Origin: Luteibaculum oceani
Lineage (GTDB): Bacteria > Bacteroidota > Bacteroidia > Flavobacteriales_D > Luteibaculaceae
Length of the DNA stretch: 64,000 bases
Reading direction: 5' to 3'
Assembly: GCF_007995015.1 (NCBI RefSeq)
Contig: NZ_VORB01000001.1
Span: 1-64,000, forward strand
This document shows, piece after piece, positions 35,940-45,740 of this stretch (the stretch's first letter is position 1; every line of letters begins with the position of its first letter). The notes beneath the pieces were generated by a model. That model made no database searches, was not told where the DNA came from, and saw only the letters and a program-made list of their open reading frames with translations. Both the position numbers and the translations under genes were made by a program.

Positions 35940-37127
35940 TTACTTTTTTAAATTTTCTGCTAAACCTTCTTCTTGATCATTTAAACCGTAGGCTTCGGCA
36001 AATGTTTTTTGACCTTCTAACCAACGCTTATAATCTTCTTCAGATTCTACGATAATGTCCATTTTCATGTTGTAATGGGCAGAACCACAAATCTTGTTAC
36101 AAAGAAGCGTGTAGTTAAAATTCTCATCTCCTAGCATGGTTCTCATGCTGTCGGTAGTAATGGTAGGAGTAAACTTAAAGGTAGTTGTCATTCCTGGAAC
36201 CGTGTTCATTTGAGCACGGAAATGTGGCATATAAGCCGAGTGGATAACATCCTGTGAACGGAAAGTAAAACGAACTTCTTTACCCACTGGTAAATGAAAC
36301 TCAGCTTTTACGATTCTGTCATCGTAACCTTGTTTCATCTGCTCGTCACTTATTTTTAAACCATTGATTCTAGCGCGTTGTGCATAAAGTCTACGCGTAG
36401 CAACTCTAACGCTTTCTTCAACCGCATCAGACATTACTTCCTCTTCCAAACGAGTTTCATTCGCTTTAATTTGCTCATCAATTTCAGCAAGCTTAGTATC
36501 GATAGACTCATTGGTTATAATTCCTAGTGGATTCGTACCAGAAATAAAGTTGAAAGAAGTGCTTCCCAATTGGTTATCTGCTCCTCCGTATCTAGCAGTC
36601 CAGTCGAATTGCTTAGAGTATAACTCAATATTGATGGCGTCTTCGCTAGCTTCGTCGGTAATATCATCCCAAGCTACTAACCCGGTAATGATAATAATAG
36701 CTAGCACTACAGTTGGAACTACGGTCCAAAATAACTCTAACCTATTGTCGTGTGGGAAGAAAACTGCTTTTCTACCTGGCTTAGAGTAATACTTGTAGCA
36801 GAACCAAAAAAGAAGTGTATTCACTACAAAGAAAACCGCTGAAACCAACACAAGGTTAAGTGTCATTAGGTTATCGATGGTAACTCCGTGCTCCGAAGCT
36901 GATGGAGGAAGCATTTTATCCCAGTATGCAATGGTTAACCAAATAAACATACCGTAAAAAGCTACCATAAAAACCATCCACAAATTTGCGTTCAGCTTAT
37001 TATTAGCATCGCTAATTACTTCTTCGCGTTGTTGCTTGAGCTTTCTTCCTAGTTCGTAAATTCGAGTTAGCTGGGCAATTGCAACTACCACTAAAACTAA
37101 CACGATAAAAAGCATCAAATTGCTCAT
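35940..37127 (-). CDS. coxB: Cytochrome c oxidase subunit II (CuA)
   Basis: Receives electrons at CuA. The 395 residues are longer than usual: an extra N-terminal helix (about 2-25), a second (about 48-72), the two standard subunit II helices, then the cupredoxin domain. The CuA site is complete: CNKICGSAHYNM at about 342-354 gives Cys, Cys, His and Met, with the earlier DVIHSAYMP His. A charged insert (about 205-275, Glu and Arg rich, probably coiled coil) splits the cupredoxin region, as I know from other Bacteroidota. No haem c motif is present, so the donor is a separate cytochrome or the ACIII haem subunits. Confidence 0.94.
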   Translation of the reverse strand: MSNLMLFIVLVLVVVAIAQLTRIYELGRKLKQQREEVISDANNKLNANLWMVFMVAFYGMFIWLTIAYWDKMLPPSASEHGVTIDNLMTLNLVLVSAVFFVVNTLLFWFCYKYYSKPGRKAVFFPHDNRLELFWTVVPTVVLAIIIITGLVAWDDITDEASEDAINIELYSKQFDWTARYGGADNQLGSTSFNFISGTNPLGIITNESIDTKLAEIDEQIKANETRLEEEVMSDAVEESVRVATRRLYAQRARINGLKISDEQMKQGYDDRIVKAEFHLPVGKEVRFTFRSQDVIHSAYMPHFRAQMNTVPGMTTTFKFTPTITTDSMRTMLGDENFNYTLLCNKICGSAHYNMKMDIIVESEEDYKRWLEGQKTFAEAYGLNDQEEGLAENLKK

Positions 37128-37163
37128 TTGTCTATTGTTTTTCTAATTCTATTAACTCCCTAA

Positions 37164-38354
37164 TTAAATGTGCATGTGCTTAGACTCATCTAAGAATGGA
37201 TGGTTCTTAGGTAAGAATGAAGCTTTGGTAAACGCATTTAATGTCAGATAAATAAATAATCCCAAAAATCCTAAGAATGTTCCCGCCTCAAAAAGACCAT
37301 AATGCCAGTGGTGCGTTGCACCTGGAATTACAAGTAGGTAAACATCGAACCAGTGCCCAAGGAAAATGATAGATCCTACTAAAAGAAGGATGCTATTTGT
37401 TCTCTTGGCGTTTCTAGACATTAACATCACCATTGGAAGAATGAAGTTAACTCCTACCATTAGGAAATAAGGAACTTTAAAGTGCTCGATACGCTCCACA
37501 AAGTAGGTTACCTCTTCAGGAATATCAGAGTACCAAATCAACATAAACTGGCTAAACCATAGATATGTCCATAAGAAGCTAAGTGCAAACATCCACTTAC
37601 CTAAATCGTGAATATGGTTTTCGTTTACATATGGAAGGTATCCTTTACCCTTTAACCATCTGATTAAAAGGATAGCAGTAATCATTGTGGAAACCCACAT
37701 TCCAGAGAAAGTGTACCAACCATACATGGTAGAGAACCAGTGCGTATCAATGGACATTAACCAGTCCCAAGATAGAGTTGATGAGAATACAGCAAAGAAT
37801 ACTAAGAATAAAGCACCTCTTTTGTATAAGAATTTGTGGATTTCAGTACCCCCTACCTGATCCTCCTCCAGAGATTTCTTGCGGAATAATCTTGCAAAGA
37901 ATACAAATGTACCGATGTAAACAAGGGTTCTAATCCAGAAGAAAGGTTTGTTTAGGTATGCTGCTTTACCAGCGATGATAGCATCGTAATGTTCAGAAGT
38001 TGGATCGAACACATGTGAATCCATCCAGTGATAGATGTGGTGCCCGCCGAAAGTTCCAACTAGAAGAACAAAAATTAAGATTCCGCCGAATACGGGGATA
38101 CTTGAATAAATTCCTTCGAATATACGCTTAACCAATACAGTCCAACCTGTTTCGGTAGCGTATTGGAGTGCATAAAAGAATAAAGCTCCTAATCCAATAG
38201 CTAAAAAGAAAAAGCTATTTACCAAGATGTTAGACCAGAAGTGGTTGTGATGATCCGAGTGGTCTGTGAAAAATCCAACCAGAATAGATATAATTCCGAT
38301 TGCCATTAACACAAACGTAGATCGTTTCGCCTTTTTAGAAAATACAAATTCCAT
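37164..38354 (-). CDS. actF: Alternative complex III subunit ActF
   Basis: A polytopic membrane subunit of the quinol:cytochrome c oxidoreductase. The 396 residues contain about ten helices, with the patterns STLSWDWLMSIDTHWFSTMYGW and FLWTYLWFSQFMLIWYSDIPEE that mark this family and the related NrfD-like ActC. It follows actE and precedes coxB with 36 bases between. It is thought to contribute to quinol binding and proton movement together with ActC. Confidence 0.93.
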   Translation of the reverse strand: MEFVFSKKAKRSTFVLMAIGIISILVGFFTDHSDHHNHFWSNILVNSFFFLAIGLGALFFYALQYATETGWTVLVKRIFEGIYSSIPVFGGILIFVLLVGTFGGHHIYHWMDSHVFDPTSEHYDAIIAGKAAYLNKPFFWIRTLVYIGTFVFFARLFRKKSLEEDQVGGTEIHKFLYKRGALFLVFFAVFSSTLSWDWLMSIDTHWFSTMYGWYTFSGMWVSTMITAILLIRWLKGKGYLPYVNENHIHDLGKWMFALSFLWTYLWFSQFMLIWYSDIPEEVTYFVERIEHFKVPYFLMVGVNFILPMVMLMSRNAKRTNSILLLVGSIIFLGHWFDVYLLVIPGATHHWHYGLFEAGTFLGFLGLFIYLTLNAFTKASFLPKNHPFLDESKHMHI

Positions 38355-38372
38355 TTCGGATACTTTATCTTA

Positions 38373-39005
38373 TTAAATATTCTCAGCAGTTGCAGCAGCC
38401 TCTTCCTTCACTAAGTCGGGATTAGTACCGTTATTTTGCAATGCCTTTACATACTGAATTACTAACCAACGCTCTTTCTTATTAAGCTGAGAAGCGTGAG
38501 ATCCCATCTGCCCTTTACCGTAGGTAATGGTGTGGAACATTTTACCTTCCTCAAGATTTTTAAGCGGCCCGTTGTACGCTGGAGGAGGTGGATATCCACC
38601 ATTGGTAACTACACCACCGTCTCCGCCACCTTTTTCTCCGTGACAGTGCTGACAAAATTTGGTGTAGATATCTTTTCCTTTCGCTAAGGAAGCTTCGGTA
38701 GTCTTAAGAGGAGATTTTAATTCCGCACCTGCCTTCTCATAACCCTCTGTAGTGTTAGGGTATGGGTAGGGGAAGTTTATCCAAGCGTCGCTAGATGAAC
38801 CTGTATTAGGGATAGTACCCTCAACTGGTTTTCTAACCGATAGCTCATCAAGGTTTTCGTAGTCTACGTATGCCTCAACAGCCGGAGAGCGGTACATATC
38901 TGGCATGTACTCAACTCCTGGACTCTGCTCATTTGTAGAACAAGAAGTCGCTGCAAATGCAAGAGCAGGAAGCGCTACTATATATTTAAATGATTTCATT
39001 TTCAT
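38373..39005 (-). CDS. actE: Alternative complex III subunit ActE (mono-haem cytochrome c lipoprotein)
   Basis: A periplasmic electron carrier subunit. The 210-residue protein has a lipoprotein signal with lipobox ATSC (Cys22) and one haem-binding motif CQHCH (Cys118, Cys121, His122); the axial Met is probably in GKGQMGSHASQL. The ~95 residues between lipid anchor and haem domain contain the PDMYRSPAVEAY stretch found in ActE homologues. It lies between actD and actF in the usual order. Confidence 0.94.
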   Translation of the reverse strand: MKMKSFKYIVALPALAFAATSCSTNEQSPGVEYMPDMYRSPAVEAYVDYENLDELSVRKPVEGTIPNTGSSSDAWINFPYPYPNTTEGYEKAGAELKSPLKTTEASLAKGKDIYTKFCQHCHGEKGGGDGGVVTNGGYPPPPAYNGPLKNLEEGKMFHTITYGKGQMGSHASQLNKKERWLVIQYVKALQNNGTNPDLVKEEAAATAENI

Positions 39006-39024
39006 ATCTCGATGCTCTTCTTTC

Positions 39025-39588
39025 TTAGTATTTATCTTCTTCAGCTACTTCGTAATCCTTTTCTTCCAATTCGAATGGATTGGTAGCAGAGACCCACTCA
39101 GATAATTCAGAAGCAGAAACCTGATGGTTGTCCTCCGTTCTGATTTCCATTACAAACTTATCGTCTGTGGTACGTGGATCTGGGTTACGAGCTGGTGCAA
39201 ATGGCACTGTTTTACATCTTAATAAGTATGTAATGGCCATACCGTGAGCTGCACATAAAACGGTGAACTCAAAGGTAATAGGCACAAATGCCGGTAGGTT
39301 TTCTATTAGTGAGAAACTTGGTTTACCACCAATGTTCATTGGCCAATCTACAATCATAAAATAACGCATTGCAACGATAGCAAGTGTCATTCCGATTAAA
39401 CCATAGATAAAGGCCATATCACCTAAACGGGTTGGTTTTACACCGATAATAGGATCGATTCCGTGGATAGGGAATGGAGAGAATACATCTCTAACTCTAA
39501 CTCCCTTGTCAACTAATGACTTCGCACTGTTCATTAATGCTCCATCATCGTCGTACATCGCGTATATTACTTTTTCGTTTTTTGCCAT
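39025..39588 (-). CDS. actD: Alternative complex III subunit ActD (DUF3341)
   Basis: The 187-residue DUF3341 protein carries two membrane helices (about 57-75 and 100-122) between soluble ends. The pattern VRDVFSPFPIHGIDPIIG is diagnostic for ActD. It stabilises the membrane part of the complex and has no cofactors. Gene order actC-actD-actE is kept. Confidence 0.94.
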   Translation of the reverse strand: MAKNEKVIYAMYDDDGALMNSAKSLVDKGVRVRDVFSPFPIHGIDPIIGVKPTRLGDMAFIYGLIGMTLAIVAMRYFMIVDWPMNIGGKPSFSLIENLPAFVPITFEFTVLCAAHGMAITYLLRCKTVPFAPARNPDPRTTDDKFVMEIRTEDNHQVSASELSEWVSATNPFELEEKDYEVAEEDKY

Positions 39589-39599
39589 GTCTTTAAACC

Positions 39600-40976
39600 T
39601 TAGTGAGATTCATCGTTTTTATACGCCTCTCCAGATGATTTTAAGATTGTTTTTAGCTCGTTAAGTGCTAACACTGGGAAATATCTTGCAAACAATAAGA
39701 AGAATGTAAAGAATAACCCAAGCGTTCCAATGAATACCCCTATATCAATAAATGTAGGGTAGAACATTGTCCAAGAAGATGGAAGGTAATCTCTGTGTAA
39801 CGAGGTAACGATAATTACAAATCTCTCGAACCACATCCCGATGTTTACTACAATCGAAAGGATGAAAGTTGCAAATAAGTTGGTTCTAATTTTCTTGAAC
39901 CAGAACAACTGAGGAGAGATAACGTTACAAGTCATCATACACCAGTATGCCCAAGCATAAGGTCCTGAGAAACGGTTAATGAATGCGTAAGATTCGTATT
40001 CAACACCGGAGTACCAAGAAACAAATAGCTCTGTTAAGTATGCAACCCCAACGATAGATCCTGTTACAATAATTACAATGTTCATGTACTCAACATGCTT
40101 AATTGTAATGTATGGCTCAAGGTGCATAGCCTTTCTCATGATTAACAATAGGGTAAGTACCATTGCAAATCCAGAGAATACCGCTCCTGATACGAAGTAA
40201 GGAGGGAAAATAGTGGTGTGCCAACCAGGGATAACCGAGGTAGCAAAGTCCATAGATACAATAGAGTGAACCGAGAATACAAGTGGAGTTGCAAGACCTG
40301 CTAAAACCAAAGATACTTCCTCGAAGCGATTCCAGTGTTTTGCGTTACCACTCCATCCGAAAGAAAGCATTCCATAAACCTTCTTTTTAATTGGATCGGT
40401 TACTTTATCTCTAATCGTTGCGAAATCAGGAATTAATCCAATGTACCAGAATACTAGGGATACAGAGAAATAAGTAGAAATCGCAAATACGTCCCATAGA
40501 AGTGGAGAGTTAAAGTTCACCCACAGTGATCCGAATTGGTTTGGTAGAGGTAATACCCAGTATGCCATCCAAATACGTCCCATGTGAATTCCAGGGAAAA
40601 GGGCTGCCATCATTACCGCGAAGATGGTCATCGCTTCTGCAGAACGGTTAATTGCCATTCTCCATTTCTGACGGAAAAGTAAAAGTACGGCAGAAATAAG
40701 TGTTCCTGCGTGTCCAATACCTACCCACCATACGAAGTTGGTGATATCCCAAGCCCAACCTACTGTTTTGTTAAGCCCCCATACACCGATACCGGTTCCG
40801 ATAAGGTAAAGGATACATCCTATACCCCAAAGACCAACAATAGCGGCAATGGATAATAATATGTACCAAGGACGAGGAGCTTTATCCTCAATTGGTTTTA
40901 CCACATCCTCGGTAATGTCATGATAGGTCTTGTGACCTAAAATTAACGGTTCTCTTATCGCTGCTTCTTTATGCAT
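39600..40976 (-). CDS. actC: Alternative complex III subunit ActC (NrfD/PsrC-like)
   Basis: The large quinol-interacting membrane subunit. The 458-residue protein has about ten helices and the NrfD/PsrC-like features GIGHAGTLISAVLLLFRQKWR, NRSAEAMTIFAVMMAALFPG and PGWHTTIFPPYFVSGAVFSG. In solved ACIII structures the quinol site is in this subunit near ActB. It is 11 bases downstream of actB. Confidence 0.94.
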   Translation of the reverse strand: MHKEAAIREPLILGHKTYHDITEDVVKPIEDKAPRPWYILLSIAAIVGLWGIGCILYLIGTGIGVWGLNKTVGWAWDITNFVWWVGIGHAGTLISAVLLLFRQKWRMAINRSAEAMTIFAVMMAALFPGIHMGRIWMAYWVLPLPNQFGSLWVNFNSPLLWDVFAISTYFSVSLVFWYIGLIPDFATIRDKVTDPIKKKVYGMLSFGWSGNAKHWNRFEEVSLVLAGLATPLVFSVHSIVSMDFATSVIPGWHTTIFPPYFVSGAVFSGFAMVLTLLLIMRKAMHLEPYITIKHVEYMNIVIIVTGSIVGVAYLTELFVSWYSGVEYESYAFINRFSGPYAWAYWCMMTCNVISPQLFWFKKIRTNLFATFILSIVVNIGMWFERFVIIVTSLHRDYLPSSWTMFYPTFIDIGVFIGTLGLFFTFFLLFARYFPVLALNELKTILKSSGEAYKNDESH

Positions 40977-40987
40977 CTGAATCCTGT

Positions 40988-43900
40988 TTAAGCTTCGCTA
41001 TGCTGCTCAGCGTTTCTAACTTTAACTTGATAGTAGATATTTGGACGAGTACCAACTTCTTCTAGCACGTTGTATGCACGGTTACCATCAGCAAGTTTTC
41101 TTACTCTTGAGTTCTTATCATTAAGATCTCCAAATACAATTGCATCTGTAGGACAAGCCTCAGCACAAGCCGACTGAACTTCTCCATCCTTAACTGGTCT
41201 TCCTGCTTTCTTAGCATCTAATTTACCAGCTTGGATACGCTGAACACAAAGGCTACACTTCTCCATAACCCCTCTAGAACGAACAGTTACGTCTGGGTTT
41301 AATACCATACGGCCCATTTCGTCTTGTGCAGGGTTAACCTCTGTAAATTTCTTGTATGCTTTGTAGTTAAACCAGTTGAAACGACGTACTTTATAAGGAC
41401 AGTTGTTAGCACAGTAACGTGTACCAATACAACGGTTATAAGTCATCTGATTTAACCCTTCGTTACTATGTGTAGTTGCAGCTACTGGACAAACTGTCTC
41501 ACAAGGTGCGTGATTACAGTGCTGACACATCATTGGCATGTGAACTACCGAAGGATTCTGTTCTGGAATTTCCATTGCTCCGTAGCTGAAATCTCCACCT
41601 TCTTCCCTTACTTTCTCCTCAGCGGAAGAGAAGTAACGGTCGATACGCATCCAGTGCATATCACGGCTTCTACGAATTTCATCTTTACCTACTACAGGAA
41701 CGTTATTCTCTGAGTGACAAGCGGTAATACATGATCCACAACCAATACAAGTTGAAAGATCAATACTCATACCCCAACGGTGTCCAACACCTTCAACTGG
41801 GTGAGCATCCCAAAGATCGACCTCAGATACAGGCACTTTTTCCATTCCATTTTCAGTATGGATAGGAAGGGTGTGTCCATGGTTGTAATCGTGTTTATGT
41901 CCGTGTTGGAAAACTCCAAGTGTAGTTTCCTTTACTACAGACTCTCTTCCCATTACGGTATGGTGCGTTTGAGTACATGCCAAAGGATATTCTTCTCCAG
42001 TAGCAGCCACGGTAGCTCCAAATGCAGCATCGATATGAGTTGCACCGAAGGCAGCAGCCATTTGAACAACACGCTTTCCGATAGCAACTTTGTTACCGTT
42101 TTCTCCCTCTACGTATCCACCATACTCTCCAGTTTGGAAAGCAGATTTACCAATGTTTTCACCATTTGCTCCACGACCATATCCTAATGCGATACCGATA
42201 GTACCTGGAGTTTGTCCTGGTTGTGGGAAAACAGGAAGTTTTAATTCATTTCCATTAACCGAAACGGTTACTAGACTCGCTGGTAATTCTTGACCAATTT
42301 CCCCATTTAATCCCATTTGCTCAACATCAGAAGGAGCCATGGTTACGTAGTTATCCCACGTTACTTTAGAAATTGGATCTGGCATCTCTTGTAGCCATGG
42401 GTTAGCAGCCTGAGCTCCTGAACCAATACCAACCTTGTGGTAGAATTTAACTTCTATTCCATCCACTGGTTTGGCTAACTTAGAAATTGCACTTGCAGTT
42501 GCGCTAGCATCGAAATCAGTCCAAGAAAGACTTTCAGACTTAACCGCTCCTTTGGCAACACCATCGTGAAGACTTTGGTGCCAGAAATCTGCAGCTAAAC
42601 CAATTTTACCAGTTGCAGCGAAAATATTCTCTTGCCAGTTCTTTTTCATGTATGCATGGAAAGAATCCGCAGACCCCATCCAAGCTAATAAACTCTCTTC
42701 GAACTGACGTGTCTTATATAATGGATTAATTGCCGGTTGAGTTAAACTTAATTCGCCAACTCTTGCTTCGGCATCCTTCCAAGACTCTAAATAGTTATGG
42801 TCCGGTGCAATTGCAGTACAATTTGCGGCCGTTTCATCAGCGTACTCAGCAATAGCAACTGAGAAAGCTACTTTTTTCAATCCAGCTAGGAATTTATCCC
42901 CGTTAGCTAAATAGTATGCAGGGTTAGTTCCTGCGATTATAACCGCACCATAAGCACCTGAATTCATATCAGCAATAAGTTGCGAAACCTCGCTATCCAT
43001 TTGCTGCCCCAGGTTAATTGGTTGGTTAGTATCTAGAGTAGAACCATAGTTACCCAATAATTTATTGGTGGCAACTACTAATTCTTGTACTTCTTTCAGT
43101 TTAGATCCAGAAACAAAAAGAGAAGCCCCTTTTGCAGACCATAAATCCTCGGCTACCTTTTTAGTTTTTGCAGCCCAATCTCCTGTACTAACAGAAACAG
43201 AGCTTGCTCCAGCCTTAGCAGCGATGTGATTATAAATTGCAGCTACCACTAACCCCTCTTCAGAAGGCTTCATCATCATTCTAACATCTGCGTTAGAACC
43301 AGATAAAGACATGGTGGTTTCAATTTGATAGTGCTTTGATAAACCAGACTCTGGATTTCTCAATTCAGCATAACCCTTTGTAAAGGCAGCTGGATAAACC
43401 CAATCGTTTAGGAAGTCTGCATTAACGGCAACTAAAGTTTTTGCCTTTGCAAAGTCGTAGAAAGGAATAATAGCCTTCCCAGTGTGGCTTTCATGTGCTT
43501 CTCTTATGGCAGAGAATGAATTTGCATCGATAGTTACATGGTTAAAGCTCTCGCCTTCACCGTTGTATTTCGCAGCAAATTCTGCAACAAGCTTGTTTGC
43601 ACTTGGGCTAATGATGGAATTGCTAACTAAAGCAACTTTCTTCCCAGCAGAAACAGCCTTCTCTAGCTCACCCACAACTTTAGCATCTAACTGCCCCCAG
43701 GTTGTTGCCTCACCTTTTAACTGTGGCTGTTGAACTCTTGCTGTATTGTAAAGATTTAAAACAGAAGCGTTAATTCTTGCATTAACCGCCCCTTTTGTAA
43801 ATCCATTTTTATTCCCCTTGATGTGAATTGGTCTACCCTCACGAGTTTTAACCATTACGTTTGCAAAATCAAATCCGTCGTAAAAAGAAGACGCATAGAA

Positions 43901-44179
43901 ATTTGCTACACCCGGAGTAATGTCCTCTGGTTTGTTAACGTAAGGAATAGACTTAATTACAGGAGCCTCACATGCTGCAACAGTTGCCGCTGTGATAGAG
44001 AATCCCATGAATTTGAGGAAATCTCTTCTTGAAGTTGAAGAAGAAGATTGCTCTTGGTTCGATAAGAATTCCTCTACAGGAACTTCCTCACTGAATTCCT
44101 TATTGGCTTTTACTTGAAAAGCTTCAGTTTGATGAAGCTCTTCTAAACCTTTCCAGTATTTTTTATTCATCGATGCCAT
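40988..44179 (-). CDS. actB: Alternative complex III subunit ActB (iron-sulfur protein, TAT-type signal)
   Basis: The peripheral electron-transfer subunit. From the ATG at 44179 (1063 residues; a TTG at 44197 and an ATG at 44170 are alternatives) it has an N-terminal tail with the twin-arginine motif SRRDFLKFMG (Arg51, Arg52), a long molybdopterin-oxidoreductase-like region (about 80-740), then an NrfC-like region with four cysteine groups: CIGCGSCITACH, CQHCNHAPCETVCP, CIGTRYCANNCP and CSLCV with CAEACPTDAI. The first region resembles Mo enzymes but in ACIII binds no Mo cofactor. Its position after actA is the standard order. Confidence 0.94.
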   Translation of the reverse strand: MASMNKKYWKGLEELHQTEAFQVKANKEFSEEVPVEEFLSNQEQSSSSTSRRDFLKFMGFSITAATVAACEAPVIKSIPYVNKPEDITPGVANFYASSFYDGFDFANVMVKTREGRPIHIKGNKNGFTKGAVNARINASVLNLYNTARVQQPQLKGEATTWGQLDAKVVGELEKAVSAGKKVALVSNSIISPSANKLVAEFAAKYNGEGESFNHVTIDANSFSAIREAHESHTGKAIIPFYDFAKAKTLVAVNADFLNDWVYPAAFTKGYAELRNPESGLSKHYQIETTMSLSGSNADVRMMMKPSEEGLVVAAIYNHIAAKAGASSVSVSTGDWAAKTKKVAEDLWSAKGASLFVSGSKLKEVQELVVATNKLLGNYGSTLDTNQPINLGQQMDSEVSQLIADMNSGAYGAVIIAGTNPAYYLANGDKFLAGLKKVAFSVAIAEYADETAANCTAIAPDHNYLESWKDAEARVGELSLTQPAINPLYKTRQFEESLLAWMGSADSFHAYMKKNWQENIFAATGKIGLAADFWHQSLHDGVAKGAVKSESLSWTDFDASATASAISKLAKPVDGIEVKFYHKVGIGSGAQAANPWLQEMPDPISKVTWDNYVTMAPSDVEQMGLNGEIGQELPASLVTVSVNGNELKLPVFPQPGQTPGTIGIALGYGRGANGENIGKSAFQTGEYGGYVEGENGNKVAIGKRVVQMAAAFGATHIDAAFGATVAATGEEYPLACTQTHHTVMGRESVVKETTLGVFQHGHKHDYNHGHTLPIHTENGMEKVPVSEVDLWDAHPVEGVGHRWGMSIDLSTCIGCGSCITACHSENNVPVVGKDEIRRSRDMHWMRIDRYFSSAEEKVREEGGDFSYGAMEIPEQNPSVVHMPMMCQHCNHAPCETVCPVAATTHSNEGLNQMTYNRCIGTRYCANNCPYKVRRFNWFNYKAYKKFTEVNPAQDEMGRMVLNPDVTVRSRGVMEKCSLCVQRIQAGKLDAKKAGRPVKDGEVQSACAEACPTDAIVFGDLNDKNSRVRKLADGNRAYNVLEEVGTRPNIYYQVKVRNAEQHSEA

Positions 44180-44200
44180 AGGCCTTAGTTCGAACAATGA

Positions 44201-45475
44201 TTAATAGTGACACTTAGCACATTCAATACCACCTAATTCGCTGGCAGTAATTTGCTCATCACCATTTAAATATTTCTTAAGTTCTTCTGGAGTTAATCTG
44301 TTATGAATTTCGTCGTAATAGCCGTTATCAGCCATTTTAACCTCGGTTTCTCTGTGACAGTTAATACACCATCCCATAGTAAGTGGAGCATGTTGTTGTG
44401 CAACATCCATCTTCTCCACTTCACCGTGACATTCTTGACACTCTATCTCACCAACTACTACGTGCTGAGAGTGATTGAAGTAAACGTGATCTGGAAGGTT
44501 GTGCACTTTCACCCACTTGATAGGCTGTGTCTCACCTGTATATGACCTAGTTTCTTTATCCCAACCAACAGCAGCATAAATTTTGTTGATTTCTTTTTCA
44601 CCAGTAATCTTCCCTTTAGCAACCGCTGTATGACAGTTCATACAAATGTTCGCTGTAGGAATTCCTGCGTGTTTAGATTTCTCTGCCGAGTTATGACAGT
44701 AAACACAGTTAATCTGATTCTGACCAGCGTGTACTTTATGGCTAAACCAAATTGGTTGTTCTGGCTTATACCCTTCGTAAACACCAACACCAGAAAGACC
44801 ATACCACCCTTCTCTCAAGACCGCTACAAGAGCAACCACGATTAAGAAGATAACTAGTAATTGATTTTTTCTTACCCACAATCTAAATGCGTCGGCATAG
44901 GTATTTGGACCGTCGTATTCCTTACCTGCTTCGCGAGCAACTGCCATTGCCATCGCTCTCCTTGCACCTGCAAGCGAGAAAATAGCAATAACCAGAATTA
45001 ATGCTAACAATGCAGTTAATACGTACCAGGTAGTATCGGTATCTGCCGAAGTAGCCTCTCCACCTTCAGCCTCTACTGGCCCAGCAGCTGCTACCGGAGG
45101 TTGATACGCCTCTACATAATCAAGAATAGCGTCGATCTCCTCGTTGTTAACCGCTTGCGCTGGCATAACCCCGGAAGATTTCCAATTCTTGTACAACTCA
45201 TTCGCATAAGCGTCGCCAGAGTTCAATACCTTTTGAGGATTCTTGATCCACTGATACAACAACTCTTCGCGCCCTGCCCAACGCTCTCTCGCACCTTTTA
45301 GTCCCGGACCCGTTAAAGGTTCTTCTGTAGGTCTGTGACAAGAAGCACAGTTTCCTTTAAACAAAATTTCCCCGTTCGGTTGCGCTAAAAGTGATGCAGA
45401 GGAAAAAAGAAGGGCTGTAAAAACTAGCAATAGACGTAGCTTGCTTCCTGAAATGACCCTACTCAAACTCACCAT
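44201..45475 (-). CDS. actA: Alternative complex III subunit ActA (multihaem cytochrome c)
   Basis: The haem wire of the complex. Using the ATG at 45475 (424 residues) a signal peptide ends at LLAQ (about residue 32). Six CxxCH motifs are visible: CASCH at 43-47 in an N-terminal mono-haem domain, then CVYCH, CMNCH, CQECH, CINCH and CAKCH in the C-terminal half. Two membrane helices lie between. The fusion of a mono-haem domain to the pentahaem part is longer than the plain pentahaem ActA. In-frame ATG (45559) and TTG (45583) starts exist, but they precede a predicted -7 element at 45520-45527 and give no signal peptide at the N-terminus. Confidence 0.93.
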   Translation of the reverse strand: MVSLSRVISGSKLRLLLVFTALLFSSASLLAQPNGEILFKGNCASCHRPTEEPLTGPGLKGARERWAGREELLYQWIKNPQKVLNSGDAYANELYKNWKSSGVMPAQAVNNEEIDAILDYVEAYQPPVAAAGPVEAEGGEATSADTDTTWYVLTALLALILVIAIFSLAGARRAMAMAVAREAGKEYDGPNTYADAFRLWVRKNQLLVIFLIVVALVAVLREGWYGLSGVGVYEGYKPEQPIWFSHKVHAGQNQINCVYCHNSAEKSKHAGIPTANICMNCHTAVAKGKITGEKEINKIYAAVGWDKETRSYTGETQPIKWVKVHNLPDHVYFNHSQHVVVGEIECQECHGEVEKMDVAQQHAPLTMGWCINCHRETEVKMADNGYYDEIHNRLTPEELKKYLNGDEQITASELGGIECAKCHY

Positions 45476-45519
45476 ATAATTTGGATTAAGCGGATTTCTA
45501 ATCCTCGATTTCGTGTCGG

Positions 45520-45527
45520 CAAATTTA
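45520..45527 (-). promoter_or_regulatory. Predicted -7 element of the act-cox operon
   Basis: The minus strand reads TAAATTTG, a TAnnTTTG match 44 bases before the preferred actA ATG. The implied leader is about 38 bases. It supports the start at 45475. Confidence 0.45.
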
Positions 45528-45656
45528 ATAGAAAGTGCCTTTCTGCTTACTTTATTCATAGGATTTTGAGATGGGTTAGTCAATTTATAATCTTTCTAAA
45601 TTAATGTTAAGCTAGTCTAATCTTCCACTACTGAACCCCGTTCAGCGTTCCACATA

Positions 45657-45716
45657 AACCACTTACACCATACTCATAACCAATTTTTGATAATTTGGTT
45701 TGCTGTGTAAGTGGTT
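45657..45716. repeat. 12-bp perfect inverted repeat in the actA/SPOR divergent intergenic region
   Basis: Arms 45657-45668 and 45705-45716 (AACCACTTACAC and its complement) enclose 36 bases, within which a second 6-bp inverted pair (45678-45683 with 45695-45700) occurs. The right arm covers the -33 area of the SPOR promoter. It may be an operator or an RNA-free DNA-binding site; a terminator is unlikely because no T-run follows. Confidence 0.6.
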
Positions 45717-45732
45717 CTTTAAATGCACTTTG

Positions 45733-45740
45733 TACTTTTG
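45733..45740 (+). promoter_or_regulatory. Predicted -7 element of the SPOR gene
   Basis: The plus strand reads TACTTTTG, a TAnnTTTG match 17 bases before the ATG at 45758. Confidence 0.5.

Noticed and set aside
40988-44179. ActB as a molybdenum enzyme
   Set aside because: Its position in actABCDEF and the fused four-cluster ferredoxin part identify it as the ACIII subunit, which keeps the fold without the Mo cofactor.
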